Below, in pieces: positions 1-12,584 of a DNA stretch of 64,000 bases. Within the stretch, counting starts at the first letter, position 1; every line of letters starts with the position of its first letter. The translations under genes were made by a program, and so were the position numbers. The notes beneath the pieces were generated by a model. That model searched no databases and was not told the DNA's origin. It saw nothing but the letters and a program-made list of their open reading frames with translations. Source of the DNA: Trichaptum fuscoviolaceum (lineage: Eukaryota; Basidiomycota; Agaricomycetes; Hymenochaetales; Trichaptaceae); the NCBI GenBank assembly GCA_910574455.1, contig CAJSYZ010000007.1, forward strand, positions 62,001-126,000, in the 5' to 3' direction.

Positions 1-1696
1 CGTTTTGCTGCATCCCCATCCATGTCCGCTCTGCCTCGACTGTCAGCGGTCGAGATGTAATGAAACATCACACTGCAACACCAACGAGCTTTCAGTCCCG
101 ACCGACCGACACGTGTCCTTGAGCGTCGACCCGGACCACGGAGGGCAGCTAATGTCCTACGCGCCGGACCGTCCTTCGTCAGCCATACCTCGGACTGCGT
201 GAATCTGGCCCAAGTTCTGCCAAGTTCGCGACCATGATATGGAGGAGGCGGGATGGTAATTAGATGTGAAAGCCGGGGCTGGGCTCAGAAGAAGTTGACA
301 GGCGGGGTATTGCACCGGGAAGGGGCGCGGCGGGTGCTGGGGAGGAAACGAGAGTCGATCTTGAGCTCAAGTCGGAACCGTTCCTAGTCGTCTTGTGCCT
401 TGCTTGCCCCCTGGTTATGTCTTGTCTTTGGACCCATCGGGAGACGTGAGGGGTGTTCTTCCCAATTATGTACATACGCACAAGCAAATGCACGGGCTGT
501 TGGCATCCCATCGTTTACAAAGTATGATAAATTCCCTATCCCAATGAATTAACGCAAGAGTACTCTCTAACCTGCTATCCCAGTCCCTCAGAGGCATTAT
601 TGTCTACTATGATTGAAGCGGATTGAAATAGGCAGTGAAACACCCTGTCAGGCTTCTTGAGGCGCTTGATCTGTTCCTTTCGCAGAACTTATTTTTGTCT
701 CTCATTCTTCGTTTCTGCTGTACCGCCATCATCCCGGCCATCTCAGGCTGTTTCTTTTGGGCCTACGGTTCTCTGATCTGCGCTCTCAGGCATATGGATC
801 AACCCACTGCTTCTGGTTCTGAGACGTCTTAAACTTGACCTAACTTCAAGATCGCTCTAGCCTGCGACTACTTGTCATTGTCTTGAGAAGGTGAAACACA
901 CTCACAACTAGCGATGGCGAGCATAGTGTGAGTACCGTTGTACCGCCCCGGACCATGAATTAACGGCTCCTCCAAACAGGCGCCTATTAGGCCGAATGGA
1001 GTCTACGCCAGTCGACACCCTGTCGAGCTGCACGATACACTGTGCATCATGCCGTTCCTAGTCTGCATTCGTGCACCGAAGCACAACTTTTGTGCTCATT
1101 ATATTCAGCCGGTTCTTATTATCAAATGAAGACCGCACACCTAGCTTCGTGTCATCCGGCATCCGACGTACTTGGAGACTTAGTTGCTACTGTCTTTCTC
1201 GCCTTTACTTTGACGTAATCTTCCTCAGTCTCAAGGCTTTGTTGGTGAATCAGTCGGGAGGGCAAGCACAGTGCACAGCGCTCTCGTCTACGCTTGCTCC
1301 AGCTGCTTGCCGTCCGCGATTTTATCATTTGGATGTTACGAAGGCAGTCAGGGAAGTGGATGATCATGACCCTGACTGTGTATCTTGTGAGTTGATAGTA
1401 TCTGAAGCTCTATCGCATCAATCGCTGATAGATTCCTAGGTTATATGGTATAGGGAAATATGGGTCTTTTCGCATTGGTATACGAGGGGCTGAACAAAAT
1501 CATCTACTTCACCAATGTCATCCATGTAATATTCGGCAAAATCGGCACTTCATGAGTTGGTGTTTGTGGTTCAAGTGTGGTTTTCGTGCTGCCGACGCCG
1601 CGTGCAGCGAGCCGCGAACCACAACAACAAGTATACATAAGTACTCTGAATTTCTCAGACTGATCATTTCACACTCCTACCACAACGAAAGTCAGG
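1..1696. other. Left edge, no supported gene
   Basis: Only short open frames without recognisable domains or convincing splice structure occur here. The last 100 bases are the probable promoter and 5' leader of the F-box gene starting at 1697. Nothing else can be supported. Confidence 0.5.
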
Positions 1697-3349
1697 ATGC
1701 CCGTCTACTTTAACGAAAGTCGCGAAACCATCGACCTGTTGCGCCGCATAGTCGACAAACTGGATGAGAGTGATGGATGTATTAGTGCTGAAGACCTGTG
1801 GGGTGGCATGCAACGGTATGTGATGGTTTTAAGAAAGCCTTTGTCTTGCTCAGCACTCATTGCTCTATGCAGCGTGCCCGACACTGCAAGAAGCTCAAAC
1901 CCAACTGTTGCAAGGCATGGTATCAGAAAAATGGAAGAGTTTTCGGATGTTCTGCAATCCTTCACGTCCAAACTCGTTTCCACCTACAAAATTCACACTT
2001 CCTCTACCCGTGAATGCATCCGCATTCCGCGCCTCACCATTGAAAGCCTTCCGGACGAGATCATCCACCACATCGTGAAGGATGCTTTTGACTGCTGGGA
2101 ACCACTGCAATTGGTCCGCTACACGCAGATCTCCCAGAGACTTCGCACCATCATTCTGGGTTCATCTACTTTATGGGCATCAATACCGCTGACCCTCGAT
2201 CAGCCAACGCATCTACTCAAAACAATCACACGTAGGAGTGGTTCATTGAAGTTTTCAGTGAATATCTCTGTCTCAGGCTCGACGAACGCATTCTCGGTAA
2301 CCAGGTACAAGCTGAGTACCGCCACTTTACTAGCTAGATTGTCAGTGATGTTCGACCATCATCGGAGATGGAAAGAACTGACGCTCTCGGTCACTCGGAC
2401 CCCGGCGAAGCTCATTCAAGAGCACTTTCCACGCGCCGACCTTTCATCCGTCCGTGTCCTCCGTGTTTGGCACATACGGTTCGAGGACGATCTCTTCCAG
2501 AGATGGACGATTCCTGCAGTCGAGGACCTGGGCTGGCATAAATTCGATATGCACCCTCCATCCAGTATGGCTACCTACACATTGCGTGTCTGCACACTGC
2601 GGATGTCTAGAGATAACTTGGATATGGCGAGTATTGCGGCATTTTTGAACGCGGCTACTGGTCTACGCTCCCTGAAGCTGTATCTAAAAGTCGAGTCCAA
2701 TAACGAGCCCGCAGGTGTTCCGGAAATTAGGCTGCCCTCCCTTGAACACCTCGATATTGCCGTTTCGAGCCTCTCGGGCATTGGTCCGACTGCGTCCTTT
2801 CTCAGAGCCATTGTGTGCCCTGGCCTGAAACACTTCGCCTTGAGTGTAAGCACGCAAGTAGAGTACTCTACTCTAACCGAGAATATGCGACAGCGCTACC
2901 CGATGCTCACTTCCTTCACTCTTGTCATTACGAAATGTCGTTCAGAAGTGAACTTCTTCTTTGACGAGGTAATGCGCCCACTACCGAACACAATCAAGGA
3001 GTTAAGGATCGAAACGAAATTGGATGCTCGCGCAATACTCCACGCATCACGAAGAAATGGCACGGTCACGGCTCCCTTCAACCCCAACTCTTCTTATTCT
3101 TATTCAAACCTAACGAGTTTGGACTTAAGTGACTGCGCTCTTCAGCCTGAGGAGCGCTTTTATGCAGGTCTTTCCGAGATTTTCAAGGGCCTCCGTGTGA
3201 CCCTGCAGCACTTCCGACCCAGCAGACATACTACATGTAGACGGACAAACTATACCGATGGGGAGCAGAGAGATAAAAGCGCAATACTAACATTGAAGGA
3301 TGCGGGGGTACTGGTTAGTTCAGCTTCGAATACTGATTATGAGGATTAG
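1697..3349 (+). CDS. F-box-type protein, paralog 1
   Basis: Probable substrate adaptor of an SCF ubiquitin ligase. An F-box-like segment lies near residues 111-165, with the core LTIESLPDEIIHHIV followed by basic and aromatic positions and a TLWASIPL block typical of Agaricomycete F-box proteins. The rest is leucine-rich in an LRR-like way (repeated LRSLKLYL, LEHLDIA, LTSLDLSDC patterns). The frame is open throughout, but 1816-1872 has GTATGT and GCAG borders at exactly the place where the paralog at 7006-8631 has an intron. It is 57 nt and in frame, so splicing gives 531 aa and retention 550 aa. The start MPVYFNES is shared with that paralog. The target is unknown. Confidence 0.85.
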   Translation: MPVYFNESRETIDLLRRIVDKLDESDGCISAEDLWGGMQRYVMVLRKPLSCSALIALCSVPDTARSSNPTVARHGIRKMEEFSDVLQSFTSKLVSTYKIHTSSTRECIRIPRLTIESLPDEIIHHIVKDAFDCWEPLQLVRYTQISQRLRTIILGSSTLWASIPLTLDQPTHLLKTITRRSGSLKFSVNISVSGSTNAFSVTRYKLSTATLLARLSVMFDHHRRWKELTLSVTRTPAKLIQEHFPRADLSSVRVLRVWHIRFEDDLFQRWTIPAVEDLGWHKFDMHPPSSMATYTLRVCTLRMSRDNLDMASIAAFLNAATGLRSLKLYLKVESNNEPAGVPEIRLPSLEHLDIAVSSLSGIGPTASFLRAIVCPGLKHFALSVSTQVEYSTLTENMRQRYPMLTSFTLVITKCRSEVNFFFDEVMRPLPNTIKELRIETKLDARAILHASRRNGTVTAPFNPNSSYSYSNLTSLDLSDCALQPEERFYAGLSEIFKGLRVTLQHFRPSRHTTCRRTNYTDGEQRDKSAILTLKDAGVLVSSASNTDYED

Positions 3350-4047
3350 AATGTGCGCTCTGTGGCTTGACAGTATTGGTGTAGGGCTAGCTTTCACATT
3401 TGTTATTGGTATTCAACACACAATTATGATTCTTTATGCTTGACTTTATGGTTTTGAAAGCCGCTCATGTCTAGCATACTGTACAGTGAGTACTGAATGC
3501 ATACGCTTGCAAGAAGCTTTACATGGGAAGCTGTGTTGATGGAGTTGATTGGAGATTTAGTAGTACTTCATGTGAGTTACTAGACAAAACCATTCTTTGT
3601 CTATTTCTTCCGCCTTTCACTTTGGTTCGAATGAGATAAGCCAATGTCTCTGGCAGAAATTTTGTCAATCATGCTAATTACACCCATTTTCATAATCATA
3701 TCAGGCCTTTGACAATGCTCAAGCCTATTTCACGAAGTCCTGTGTTGAAGGTATCGGCTTAAACAGCCCCAAAGATTTACTAGTACAGTCGCTATGGAGT
3801 GTCTCTTCCTTCGGCAAGTAGGATAAGGCAACCAGCCTAGAGTCTGAATCAAGTGCAAAGCAGTCATTTGTCTTAACTACGAACAGTGGTTAATTAAAAT
3901 CTCAATATCCTGAAATATTTCATCTCTAACTTCAGTATCTACATACAGTACATATCGGATCCGACATAGAATCAGGTCAAGGTTACTTTCAACCTGTCCA
4001 GCACCCCGACTTTCGCATCGTCGCCCGCGCTTCCTCCATCAATCCCT
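3350..4047. other. Intergenic between convergent F-box genes
   Basis: AT-rich spacer between the 3' ends of two convergent genes. No coding potential or repeat recognised; it should hold both terminators. Confidence 0.5.
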
Positions 4048-5607
4048 CTACTTCGTCTTCCTCAACAAAGTCATTGTAGGATATCTGCTGGGTAAAAACG
4101 TGTCAAGCGTAACACCAGATCGCTGAAGATGATCTGAAAGATCCTCGTAAAAGGAGTAATCTCCGATATAACCACATTCTTCAATGTTCAGCTCCTTGAG
4201 ATTCGGGTAGAACATGGTCCTAGTACGGATATCTTTGTCATGATGTAAACCGCCTTGAGAGGATGCTAATCGTAGCTGCGCGATTTGTAGTGTGATTTTT
4301 GTTATGGTACTCGGTAGTCGCCATAATATGTCGTCGAAGATGTTCACATCTACCAGTCTATTGACAAAGTATTTCGTATGGCCTAAAACGAGTTCAAAGC
4401 TCTTTAAGCATGGGAAACGCTCTTGCATATGCTGCGCCATTTCTCTGTAGTCAAGAAGAACTTCATATCTCCCGTACTCCGTATGAAAGAAAGGTTCGAG
4501 ATAGAAGGCTTCAAGGTGGGGCGACGAGATAGATGCGAGAAGAAGATTGATGGAGCCAGGAAAGAACCGGCATAAAGCGACCTTGAGATACTCGAGTTTG
4601 GAAAGATTTGCAATCTGGTTCTCCGATCGCGGAGATGAGTCTCTGAGACCCTTGAGATCTATAAGTAGCCATTCAAGGTTTGGCGTAGCAGCTAGGAATG
4701 ATATGACGTCCGCAAACTCGGGGTCATACGTGACCATCATTTTACATTTGGTCAACATTGTCGCGTCTCTCCACAATCGCGAGGATGATATAGGCATAGA
4801 TAATTCGATAATGAGATATTGCAGATTCGGCATACTCCAGTTCTCGTAGAAGGGGCTTGTACAATCTCTGTCGCAGCAAAGGTCGAATTTGCGAACCATA
4901 CCTAAGTTTGGGGAGGGGTAACACGTTTGTATGAGTTCAGCCAAGTCATTGCAAGCACCGACAACTATGGAAACCCATTTGTGACTGAAGGAAAACATCG
5001 CTTTCAGGGAATCGATGAGCTTCGAGGGTGGTTTGAATAGACGATTGTGATAGGAGATACTGGCTTCGATACCAAGCGCGCCGCTTCTCTGTCCGGTAGC
5101 TACGATGGAATATGCAGACATTGAGGAAGTCACATAAACATTCGCCCAGATCGATGGCGTGTTTAGAATGACGGTACGAAATCGCAAGCAGACCAGGAAC
5201 ACTTTGCGTATCCGAGTCACGGAAGTGTAGATCATCGCTACTTCAAGAATAAAGCCGAGGATCTCATCCGGAAGGCATTCGATGGTAAGTTTGGGCAAAC
5301 TGGCGCGGTACCCTGAGACACGGGCCTCGAGCGACAATGGCCGGGGTTCAAGGACACCCAGAAGAGCCTCTGCCTGTCTGAGCCACTCTCTCGCTGCGCT
5401 GATGCTAGACCATCCATCAAAAGTCGGGATACTGCAGGGCCAGAGCAAAGTAAGGATACTGATATCACTTCACGAATGAAATACTCACCAGTGTCCTTCA
5501 TCCCCAGTTTCGAGCTTCTCTTCCTTCCTTTCATTTCCTTCGAGCTTATCGATGATGCCACGTAGCGCTGCTACGACCTTGTTGTCCGCAACAAGTGTTT
5601 CCGGCAT
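4048..5607 (-). CDS. F-box-type protein, divergent family member
   Basis: Two-exon gene: exon 1 5607-5489 (119 nt, start MPETLVADN), intron 5488-5432 (GTGAGT to TGCAG, 57 nt), exon 2 5431-4048. The spliced frame closes at 500 aa. An F-box-like core (LTIECLPDEILGFIL) follows an N-terminal helical stretch, then about 350 residues of leucine-rich, LRR-like sequence. The layout matches the two neighbouring F-box genes, including the 119-nt first exon, but the sequence is clearly more diverged. The likely role is substrate recognition in an SCF complex; the substrate is unknown. Confidence 0.8.
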
Positions 5608-7005
5608 TGTTAATCTAGCGTTGCCTCGAAAGTAAGTGATCCTTGTTTCAGAACAAACTATGAGAGAACTCACGGTTTTCTTCCTGTTATATATGGTAGA
5701 AGATTGTGAAAGCAAAAAGCTAACGCAAGTTAACATGAGCCAGAGTACGTAAATTCTTAGCCATGAGTTTCACATACAGATTGATTGTTTTTTTACGAAT
5801 ATGAGTTAATATCGCAAAGATATCAGTCAATAAATTCCCTGAATAAGTTCTGGAGAGAAATAAGCTGGTTAACAAACTCCCGAATGACGGTAAAGCAAGC
5901 AAATACCGTAGGTCTACAACCCGTTCACTCTGTAATACACTTTTCCCAACTTATAGCCATCATTGGGCACACATTTTGCGATCCAATTTCGGGATTACTG
6001 AGTTTGTGTGCTAGTTGAATTGATTCAGGAGTGAGACATAATAGAGTAGAAGAACTTGAAGGTGGGATGTTTGCGACGCTGAGTGTCGCGTCAATTATTT
6101 GTCGTTGTTTGCCTCCTCAGTGCCAGTGCCTTCTTCAAGTTGCCTGGTGCATCCCTGAACCCGCACTGTCCCTTCCCGGGACCTCAATGTGCCTCTCCAT
6201 CCCCGTCTCCTTCTCCTTCATCGTTCCCGCGAGTACGAGGTTGTCTGGTGAAATCATCAGGAGTACTAACCCGCTAGTGCTCTCTGCTTCGGGATTGAGC
6301 AGGGGTGATTGTAAAAAAGGAGCCCGGAGTGCAATTCGATGGCAGAAGGAAGATCTCATTTCAGTAACATTCTCTTTCAGCTGGCACTGCTGCTGTGGAA
6401 TCAACTTGAACTCTTTTACTTCACAGACATGTGTGACACACTCATATTAAACCCTGCGTGTATGATGAGCATTTATTTCAGTATCACGCGTCTTTCGCCA
6501 GTTAGCTACTGTATATTCATAACTTGAATCTCTTTTTCAAAGTGGTAGTTGCTGTGTAGTATATGAATGACGCATAACCTATGTACAATACATTGTAATT
6601 AGTTAGTAACCACGAGAAGTGCTTACTTATACAGTATACATGTGAATAGTGTATGTTCAGCTTTGCAGTTCTTATCCTTGCAATGAACTACAGGAGTTGG
6701 AAAGATGCAGATTCGTTTGAGCCCAATACTTAATGCTAACCGGGTTCTTTAACTTGAAATTCATCGAGATGCATTGACGCATCTTCCCTTTTTAGTTTCT
6801 TGAATTGGTATCAACAACTATAATGCATGTTCTACATTTAACACTAGCAGTAAATACGGTATAATAGTTGCACACGCGGTATTCAAGACCACAATGTCCA
6901 ACATACAAAATCAATGTTGTGTTCAATATCAATAACATATGTTAAAGCTAACCCTACTCCAATACGGTCAAGCCACGACCCGCAAATCCTAATCCTCAAT
7001 CATAA
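5608..7005. other. Intergenic, no supported gene
   Basis: Short overlapping frames at 6031-6450 and elsewhere lack domains and coding character. The region should contain the promoter of the gene ending at 5607 and the terminator of the one ending at 7006. Confidence 0.5.
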
Positions 7006-8631
7006 TCATGGTGTCGAAGTCAAATCGACCATTACTCCCGCTCGCTGCAATGTCAGTATTGCATTTTCCCCTTCCTGTTCTGCTACGGCCTTGTTCGCCC
7101 ATTTTCGTCTGCTGGGCCGGAAGTGATACAGGGATACACGAAAGGCTTTGAGAATCTTTGAGAGATCCATATAAAAGCTGCCCTCAGGTCGAAGAGTGCA
7201 GTCCCTCAAGTCCAAGCTCGTCAGGTTTGTATAAGAAATGCCGAAGTTGAGGGGGGTCCTGTCATTTCTTCGTGATGCGCGAAGATGCGCGTAAACATCA
7301 TATTTCTGCTCGATCTTCAACTCCTTTATCGTGTTCGGTAGTACGTGCATTACTTCGTCAAAGAAGAAATCCTCTTCCGGACGACGTTTCGCAATGACAA
7401 GTGTGAAGGAGGTGAGCATCGGGTAGCGCTCTCGCATATTCTCGGTTACAACGCAGTACTCTGCGTGCGTGCTTGCACTCAAAGAGAGGTGCTTCAGGCC
7501 AGGGCACACGATTGCTCTCAGAAGGATCGCAATAGGGCCAATCCTTGAGATACTCGGGAAATCCATTTCAAGGTGTTCAAGGCATGACAACCTAATCTCC
7601 GAAACACCTGAGGGCTCGCTGTCGGCCGGGCAATTCAGATACAGCTTCAGGGAGCGTAGACTAGTAGCTGCGTTCAAGAAGGCCGCGATACTCGTTAAGT
7701 CTGAATCGTCCCTCACGATCCGTAGTGTACAATCACGCAGAGTACGGGTGATCAAACTCGATGGAGGGAGACTACTTGGCTTATCCCACCCCAGTTGCTC
7801 GAGCGGCGGAAGTTTCCATTTCTGAAAGAAGTCAGCATCGAACCGTGTGTACCGGACTCCGAGGACACGGACGGATGAGAGGTCGGCGTATGGGAAGTGC
7901 TCTTGAATGAGCTTCGCCGGTGCCTCGGTGACTGCGAATGTCAGATCTCTCCATCTCCGATGATGGTCGAACATCACTGAGAATCTGGATAGGACCGAGT
8001 CGGTACTCAGCTTGCACCTGCTGCTGACGGAGAACGCGTCCGCCGAGCCCGAGATACAAATGTTTACTGTAAGCTTCAAGGAACTGCTCCTGCTTGTAAT
8101 CGCTTCGAGTAGTCGCGCTGTCTTATCGAGGGTCAGCGGTATTGACGCCCATAAAGTAGATGAACCCAAAATGACGGTGCGAAGTCTCTGGGAGATATGC
8201 GTGTAGCGGACCAATTGCAGTGGATCCCAGCAGTCAAAAGCATCCTTCACGATGTGGTGGATGATCTCATCCGGAAGGCTTTCGATGGTGAGGCGCGGAA
8301 TGCGGATGCATTCGCGGGTAGTGGAAGTATGACTTTTGTAAGTGGAAACGAGTTTGGACGAAAAGGATTGCAGGACATCCGAAAACTCTTCCATTTGTCT
8401 GATACCATGTCGTGATACTGTGGGGACGGAGCTTCGTGCATGGGCGGGCACGCTGCGAAGAGGGTTGAATGGTTAACAAAGCAGAGGAGAATGTCAGTGC
8501 ACCATCACACACCACTGTAGCCCATTCCACAGGTCCTCAGCACGGATGTGTCCGTTCCGCTCGTCCAGCTTGTCGACTATACGGCGCAAGAGGTCGATGG
8601 TTTCGCGACTTTCGTTGAAGTAGACAGGCAT
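7006..8631 (-). CDS. F-box-type protein, paralog 2
   Basis: Close paralog of the 1697-3349 gene in the opposite orientation. Exon 1 is 8631-8513 (119 nt, start MPVYFNES), the intron 8512-8453 (GTGTGT to CGCAG, 60 nt) and exon 2 8452-7006; the frame closes at 521 aa. The F-box core is LTIESLPDEIIHHIVKDAFD, followed by an LRR-like leucine-rich region. The intron position matches the in-frame candidate intron of paralog 1. Substitutions are spread along the whole length, so the duplication is not very recent. Probable SCF adaptor with unknown target. Confidence 0.87.
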
Positions 8632-10846
8632 CCTGTCTTTCAATGTAGTGGGAGTGTGAAGCGTTTCAACTGTTCGAGAAGAACCATCATATTTATATTG
8701 TTTCTGTAGTTGTGGGCCAGGGCTCGTTGTATGCGGCATCGGCAGCACGAAAACCACAACCTGAACCACGGACTTGAACCCATTGTCATTACTAATCGCG
8801 CTGCGTATTGCATGACATTGTTGAAGCAGGTATCTCTTTTTGTTGAGCCCCCGCGTATCAATGCGAAAATACCCATGATCCACTACACCAAGAGATATCA
8901 GTCAGTGAAGCATTATAACTCCTCGTACTTATAACTCACATGATACACAGTTGGGGTCATGGCCAAGCACTCCCCTGAATGAGCTTTCGAACCATGGAAG
9001 GCAAGAGCTGTTGTAAGAGTAGACGAGAGTACACTTCAGCATGCTCGCCCACCCGACTTATTCTTCCACAGAACCAGCGAGGCCGAGGACGAGAAAAGAC
9101 AATAGCATCCGGGCCCTAACGTAATCCAGACGGCGCAAAGCTAGGCGTACGGATTTTCGTTTGCTAGTGAGAACAAGCTGGACAGAATGGATACAGAAAT
9201 TGTGCTTTGGTTCATAAACGAAAAATAGGAACAACAATCGACCCAGTGTCTCGCCCGATCCAACGGGCGCAGGACGTGGACTCTCTACGGGGAGCGCACC
9301 CACGTATGCTATAAGAAGCATGGCTGGTGCCAATAGGTGCGTCCTGGCTTCTTGAGTCAGACAATGATCGAATCCGGAAAGTAGTCGCAGCCAAGAGAGA
9401 AGCCGAGTCGAGTTCAGAATGCCTCTGTCTCAGAACCAGGTACAGCGAGATGAACCACCCGATACTCCCAGGAGTGCAGCTCGAAAAAACATAGACACAG
9501 AAGAACAGACAGTCGGACATGACACCAGCACAGCAGGAAAGAAGCAGAGGAAAAGATCAGTTCAAGCAGCTCAATCGCCCCGTAGTGTATTCCATTGCCT
9601 GTTTCCAATTCAAGTTGGCTTCAGATAAAAAGCTATATTGTGCTCACTAGAATACAAGGCCTCGAGGGAGAGGGGGAACAGGGAGTCAGAGCCGCTTGAG
9701 TAAAACGGTTGAGGTAGGGAGTCAATCGCACCTTGTAGGAACCCGTAAACTTTCCGGACGACCCCCGATGGGTCCAAAGACAAGGCAGAGGCAGACGGTG
9801 ACTCTCAAGATAGATTTTTCTTCTCTCCCAAGCCTCCCGTTGTCCTACCCTGCCGCGCCCCTCACCAAGCTAGTATAGTACCCTGCTTAACGTATCGTAT
9901 TCCCCTGCACCAAGTCTGCACCATCATTCCACCTTGTCCAGCTGGGGCAGACGAGACAAAAGACACACTGCAGACCGTCCACGCGCCCTGGTGAAGGCAA
10001 GGATGCGTAGGAGAGGGATGATGAGAAGGCGAGGATATTGGTCGTCGTTAAGTGGACGCCGTCGGTGGTGCTACAATCCACCTGTTCCCGCCTTCTTCCG
10101 TGTACATAACTTTCTGGGCACCCTCTTCATCCGCATTTACTCAAACCAACGTCCAGAAGCGCATGCTGGCGTCTTTGAGTGTTTGTACTGTTCGCGTCGC
10201 GTAGATAGGCAAGGTGAAAGCGACGGAGACACGAATAGAGAGCTGCGTCTGGGCAGAGTAGCAGAGCTCAGTTCGGAGAACGTCGTTGTCGACGACAAGC
10301 TTCTCGTCGTCGCTGTAGAATAACTCCTGCTTCAAGTTTTCAGAAAGGCTCAGTCCACCAAGAGTTCTTTGACACGTACCTCACAGACATTGGACATACA
10401 TCCTGCACAACACAAACATCCATCCGAGCCCGGGCCCGCCGTCAAGAGTGGGTCGACACAAACAGCCGATGACGATGAGCATAACAATCAATCCCATTCT
10501 TCCAACTCCCTTCCACCCAGCTTCATAAGCTTCCAACTTGCCAAGGAATGTCTGCTCGACGTAGAGCTCTATTCAATGCTGATGCAATGCGAGAGACGAG
10601 CTGCCAGATGCAATGACGACGTCTTGCGAGACACAGTGACAAGTCTTGATTCTTGAGCGTTCCAGACATACATCATTCGGAGGAGGTATACTGAGTAAGC
10701 TGTTGCACGATGCGGGCAGAGTAGGTTGCAGAAGTAATTTACTGAATATGCGTCAGCATAGGACAAGAGTCTGTCGACAACCTGAATTGACTCGGACGCG
10801 GCCAACCTCGCGTCTTGTTTCACCTATAACGCCCACCACCTGATAC
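8632..10846. other. Left flank, no supported gene
   Basis: About 2.2 kb of unique sequence with short frames only (9058-9628, 9934-10323, 10369-10656). None has a recognisable domain or a convincing exon chain. It ends at the hairpin that abuts the giant inverted repeat. Confidence 0.45.
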
Positions 10847-10889
10847 CTAATTAGCATGGGATAAGGGTCCCTTATCCCATGCTAATTAG
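10847..10889. repeat. Perfect 21-bp-arm palindrome at the left boundary
   Basis: Arms 10847-10867 and 10869-10889 are exact reverse complements around a single T at 10868. The arms begin CTAATTAGCATGGG. The second arm runs into the first bases of the left arm (ATTAGCAAGG at 10885). The right end of the giant repeat has no such palindrome. It may be a tiny insertion, a remnant of a closed hairpin end, or a transposition footprint. Confidence 0.9.
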
Positions 10890-11430
10890 CAAGGCTTCTC
10901 TGGAGTAAGTCACGAAGGTCTTGCGGGGCCGCTCACGTAAGCTGGTGACTTGGGTCACTTTGCCAGGGTCCAGCTCGGCTGCCGAGACAGCTGATGTCAG
11001 TGGGGCCGGGCCCTCGAAAGTGGCTGGACCCCTGGCACCGCACTCTTGTTGTCTGTGTGAGCCCTCCCGAGGCAGTGCCGGAATTAACAGCCCCGACCCC
11101 GCGTTTGGCCTGCTTTCCGGCCTTCGACCGTTGTCGATCGTGAGTGATCGACATGTAGTGCGGAGTTGGAATTGGCTCTGTCCTGGTTTGGTCGTCGTCA
11201 CCGCCTTCCTCTGGCTCACGACCTCTTCTGTGCCTCCGGACCACTCTTGAAAGATTTTAAAAAGGTATGTTTGTTTATCTATTTATTTACTTTGTTCTCT
11301 TTCCCTCTTCCCTGCCCCCCTTTTTTGTGTTTGCGAGCCTCCAACCCCGTCCCCGACCATGATGATTCCCGGCCTACGCACGAACACCGGACTTTGCATC
11401 TCGACAACAGTAAGATAACGACGCAACCTT
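10890..11430. other. Outer arm segment, GC-rich, non-coding
   Basis: Matches 53253-53792 in reverse complement. Open frames here are GC-driven and lack domains. The first 30 bases contain GTAAGTCACG (10905-10914), the motif repeated near the inner end of the arm. Confidence 0.6.
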
Positions 11431-11435
11431 TCGTA
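11431..11435. repeat. Target-site duplication TCGTA, left copy
   Basis: TCGTA here and at 22476-22480 directly flanks the LTR element. The uninterrupted right arm has a single TCGTA (as TACGA, 53248-53252) at the same place, confirming a 5-bp target duplication. Confidence 0.95.
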
Positions 11436-11981
11436 TGTTATGCATCAAGCATACGGACCATGTTTACCTTTGTTTACCTCACGTAACCCGATTAGGCTAC
11501 GCTTACCTTTGTTCCTCGATCTTTACCATTTAACCTTTTTACCTTTAACCTTTGGTGCCCCAGGTAGCCCCCTTTTACTGCCTCTTTGTTGTCATTGCCC
11601 CTTCGCTTTACCATAGCCCCAGTTAGCCCTACGTAGCCCCCGTTAGCCCCATTTCCCCTGTTTCACAGTTAGCCCTAGTTAGCCCCAGTTAGCCCCAGTT
11701 AGCCCCAGTTAGCCCCAGCTAGCCCCAGAAGCGCGTTCTATTTATGTTTCTCTCCTCTGTAGTATATAAACCCCTGTACATAGGCCTTTGGATGACACTT
11801 AAGTCAATCCTCCTATAGTCTTTCACACCATCGTGCCAAAGACTCTGTTCACCCACGACTTCCGAGCTTAAGAGAGCCTCGTTAAAGCGCCCACTCTTAT
11901 CTCACCACTTGTTTGTTCACAAACAACGCTTTTGTCACTTATCATTTCCGTGATAAGTCTTCCGAAGCCGTGAACGTAACA
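11436..11981 (+). repeat. 5' LTR, 546 bp
   Basis: Begins TGTTATGC and ends GTAACA; no difference from the 3' LTR was found by eye. It contains a short tandem array of the AGTTAGCCCC type at about 11615-11730, just upstream of a TATA box. No convincing tRNA primer-binding complement was recognised just after it. Confidence 0.97.
11763..11769 (+). promoter_or_regulatory. LTR TATA box
   Basis: TATATAA lies about 330 bp into the LTR, downstream of the GCCCCAGTTA repeats, as expected for the U3 promoter of the element. The same site is in the 3' LTR near 22257-22263. Confidence 0.65.
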
Positions 11982-12584
11982 ATTAGGATTGACTTCTTTC
12001 CATAACCTGGAAAGCAGCCAAGACTATTGCACTTGACTCCACTTTCCACCCATCGGAATTAAACAATCCACCCTACAAGAACTAATCCGGAATACTTTCA
12101 AAGTAAGTGAACAACTGGCCATTGATTGCTAACCTTTCAAAGTAGGAAAGAAAGAACTTGAACGACATACGATTGACACATAACTTGTGTTGTGTATTCA
12201 TCTACACAGACACTCGAAACAGACCCGAAGCATTAAGCAGGTTCACGCCCAGAATTAACGGTCCTTGTTACATTAAGGTTGGTGTAAGCGGGATTTGAGG
12301 TTCGCAACCCGATCAGAAAGCAGAGCCAGCCCAGGTAACTTGAAGAGAAGAAAGCAAGCAGAGGAACGGTCCGATCCACCTAGTGAAACTGCTAGACGCA
12401 TATAGCGAAGATCCAGAGAGACATTAGCTTCACTCGTTGACGACAGAAATACCGGTGAACACAACAGGAAGTTGTTATCCAGCGAACCGAAGTAACATAC
12501 CGGACGAGCACTCGAGAAGAGAGTTAGGAGAACCCACTCGTGTTGTAACAACAAGTAGCTCAAGGGAAGAGATCACCCAAGGAA

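Noticed and set aside
9058..10656. Several 60-130 residue frames in the left flank
   Set aside because: No domains, no consistent splice chain and overlapping frames on both strands; chance frames are the simplest reading.
10921..11250. Long open frames on both strands in the outer arm segment
   Set aside because: They overlap antisense to each other in GC-rich sequence and show no protein-like pattern.
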